Shown here one piece after another: positions 62,329 to 64,000 of a stretch of DNA of 64,000 nucleotides. Every line of letters starts with the position of its first letter. Positions within the stretch are counted from its first letter, which is position 1. Under the pieces are notes generated by a model. The model had not been told where the DNA came from, searched no databases, and saw nothing but the letters and a program-made list of their open reading frames with translations. This stretch comes from Jannaschia marina (GTDB lineage Bacteria > Pseudomonadota > Alphaproteobacteria > Rhodobacterales > Rhodobacteraceae). The stretch is from contig NZ_JABVAX010000016.1 in the NCBI RefSeq assembly GCF_013404595.1, positions 1-64,000 of the forward strand. Reading direction: 5' to 3'. A program made the position numbers and the translations under genes.

Positions 62329-64000
62329 TCAGGCCCGCTTCTCGTCGTCGAGATCCTCGAAGTCGGCATCGACGATCTCGTCGTCGTCGCCCTGCGCGGG
62401 GCCGTCTGTCGGGTCGATATCGTCACCACCCTGCCCCTCTTCGGCCGACGCCTTGTAGATCGCCTCGCCGAGGCGCATCGCGGCTTCCTGCACGTTCTGG
62501 ATCGCGGATTTGATCTTGCCGGCGTCCTCGCTCTCCATCGATTCCTCGAGGGCGGAGACGGCCAGTTCGATCGCCTCGACGGTGGACGGGTCGACCTTGT
62601 CGCTGTGCTCCTCGAGCGACTTCTTCGTGGAGTGCACGAGGCTTTCCGCCTGGTTGCGCGCCTCGACGAGCTCGCGACGGCCCTTGTCGGCCTCGGCGTT
62701 TGCCTCGGCGTCCTTCACCATCTGTTCGATGTCCTCGTCCGAGAGACCGCCCGACGCCTGGATAGTGATCGTCTGCTCCTTGCCGGTGCCCTTGTCCTTG
62801 GCGCCGACCGACACGATGCCATTGGCGTCGATGTCGAAAGTCACCTCGATCTGGGGCATGCCGCGCGGCGCGGGCGGAATGTCTTCCAGGTTGAACTGAC
62901 CGAGCATCTTATTGTCCGCGGCCATTTCGCGCTCGCCCTGGAACACCCGGATCGTCACGGCGTTCTGGTTGTCCTCGGCGGTGGAGAAGACCTGGGCCTT
63001 CTTCGTCGGGATAGTGGTATTGCGGTCGATGAGGCGGGTGAACACGCCGCCCAGCGTCTCGATGCCGAGCGAAAGCGGCGTGACGTCGAGCAGGACCACG
63101 TCCTTGACGTCGCCTTGCAGGACACCGGCCTGAATGGCGGCTCCCATCGCGACGACCTCATCGGGGTTCACGCCCTTGTGGGGCTCCTTGCCGAAGAACT
63201 TGGTCACTTCCTCGACGACCTTGGGCATGCGGGTCATGCCGCCGACCAAGACGACCTCGTCGATCTCGTTTGCGGAGATGCCGGCGTCCTTCAGGGCTTC
63301 CTTGCAGGGCTTGATCGACGCCTTGATGAGGTCGCCCACCAGGCTTTCGAGCTTCGCACGGGTCAGCTTCATGACCATGTGCAGCGGCTGGCCGTTGGAG
63401 CCCATGGAGATGAACGGCTGGTTGATCTCGGTCTGCTGGCTGGACGACAGCTCGATCTTGGCCTTCTCGGCAGCTTCCTTCAGGCGCTGCAGGGCCATCT
63501 TGTCCTGCGTCAGGTCGGTGCCGTGCTCCTTTTTGAACTCCTCGGCGAGGTAGTTCACGATGCGCATGTCGAAGTCTTCACCGCCGAGGAAGGTGTCGCC
63601 GTTGGTCGACTTCACCTCGAAGAGGCCGTCGTCGATCTCGAGGATGGTCACGTCGAAGGTACCGCCACCGAGGTCGTAGACGGCGATGGTCTTCGTTTCC
63701 TTCTTGTCGAGACCGTAGGCCAGCGCGGCGGCCGTCGGCTCGTTGATGATGCGCAGCACTTCGAGGCCGGCGATCTTGCCGGCATCCTTGGTGGCCTGAC
63801 GCTGTGCGTCGTTGAAGTAGGCGGGCACGGTGATGACGGCCTGCGTCACTTCCTCGCCGAGGTAGCTCTCGGCGGTTTCCTTCATCTTCTGCAGGATCAG
63901 CGCGCTGACCTGGCTGGGGGAGTACTTCTCGCCGCGCACCTCGACCCAGGCATCGCCGTTGCCACCGGCGACGACGTTGAAGGGAAGGTTCTTCTTGTCC
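62329..64000 (-). CDS. dnaK: Chaperone DnaK (Hsp70), 5' end beyond window
   Basis: About 557 codons are present; roughly the first 80 residues lie past the window edge. The ATPase domain has [63 protein letters not shown] and [17 protein letters not shown]; the linker and substrate domain [32 protein letters not shown] and the acidic C-terminal lid tail follow. It works with DnaJ (next gene) and GrpE (55041). Confidence 0.98.
   Translation of the reverse strand, partial: DKKNLPFNVVAGGNGDAWVEVRGEKYSPSQVSALILQKMKETAESYLGEEVTQAVITVPAYFNDAQRQATKDAGKIAGLEVLRIINEPTAAALAYGLDKKETKTIAVYDLGGGTFDVTILEIDDGLFEVKSTNGDTFLGGEDFDMRIVNYLAEEFKKEHGTDLTQDKMALQRLKEAAEKAKIELSSSQQTEINQPFISMGSNGQPLHMVMKLTRAKLESLVGDLIKASIKPCKEALKDAGISANEIDEVVLVGGMTRMPKVVEEVTKFFGKEPHKGVNPDEVVAMGAAIQAGVLQGDVKDVVLLDVTPLSLGIETLGGVFTRLIDRNTTIPTKKAQVFSTAEDNQNAVTIRVFQGEREMAADNKMLGQFNLEDIPPAPRGMPQIEVTFDIDANGIVSVGAKDKGTGKEQTITIQASGGLSDEDIEQMVKDAEANAEADKGRRELVEARNQAESLVHSTKKSLEEHSDKVDPSTVEAIELAVSALEESMESEDAGKIKSAIQNVQEAAMRLGEAIYKASAEEGQGGDDIDPTDGPAQGDDDEIVDADFEDLDDEKRA

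Noticed and set aside
1..64000. CRISPR array, rRNA operon or prophage
   Set aside because: No regularly spaced direct repeats of CRISPR length, no rRNA-like sequence and no phage structural genes are seen; the only tandem array is the coding SAY repeat.

Overview
This window is a high-GC alphaproteobacterial chromosome segment, almost certainly from the Rhodobacteraceae (Rhodobacterales). The clues are a PpsR/CrtJ-type photosynthesis repressor beside idi, a DUF4198/HupE pair, a family-typical maf-aroE-coaE-dnaQ / secB / fxsA / Tim44-like / mltA / Smr block, and the origin-proximal order hemJ-rho-mnmE-mnmG-rsmG-parA-parB with two perfect parS sites. Many genes are coupled by ATGA or GTGA overlaps.

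Layout. (1) 1-9.5 kb is an accessory block: a decayed IS5-family transposase at the left and a decayed IS903-group element at the right. Between them lie a four-gene minus-strand operon (unknown protein, winged-helix/TPR regulator, PAP2/haloperoxidase-like enzyme with nine N-terminal Ser-Ala-Tyr repeats, S8 protease) and a divergent gene for an unknown 503-residue protein. The shared promoter region carries helically phased 11-bp repeats. The block ends at the 3' end of a tRNA-Pro(CGG) gene, a classic island insertion point. (2) 9.5-25.5 kb is core and accessory metabolism: transporters, leuB, leuD, DUF4198/HupE, topoisomerase IB, adenine deaminase and AMP nucleosidase, HU, a HEPN-domain pair, aroC and a homocysteine methyltransferase-like gene. 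(3) 25.5-31.6 kb holds a TPP riboswitch with thiBPQ, then a c-type cytochrome, ppsR and idi. (4) 31.8-37.3 kb has hslV and hslU separated by a chemotaxis receptor and a DM13 protein, then an MFS transporter. (5) 37.2-43.2 kb is cell-envelope, secretion and replication housekeeping, with maf-aroE-coaE-dnaQ all on the minus strand.

(6) The 43225-43630 gap, flanked by minus-strand maf and plus-strand hemJ/rho/mnmE/mnmG/rsmG/parAB, has the gene order that borders oriC in other alphaproteobacteria and is the likely chromosome origin. (7) 51-64 kb carries hemW, ridA, rdgB, rph, the heat-shock genes hrcA, grpE, dnaJ and dnaK, plus mutS and maeB. Between maeB and dnaJ is a small locus that is easy to miss: a structured leader of about 200 nt, a strong Shine-Dalgarno and a 49-residue cysteine-containing protein, closed by a terminator.

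The best candidates for undescribed biology are the 952-8387 cassette and the structured-leader/small-protein locus at 60.7-61.1 kb.
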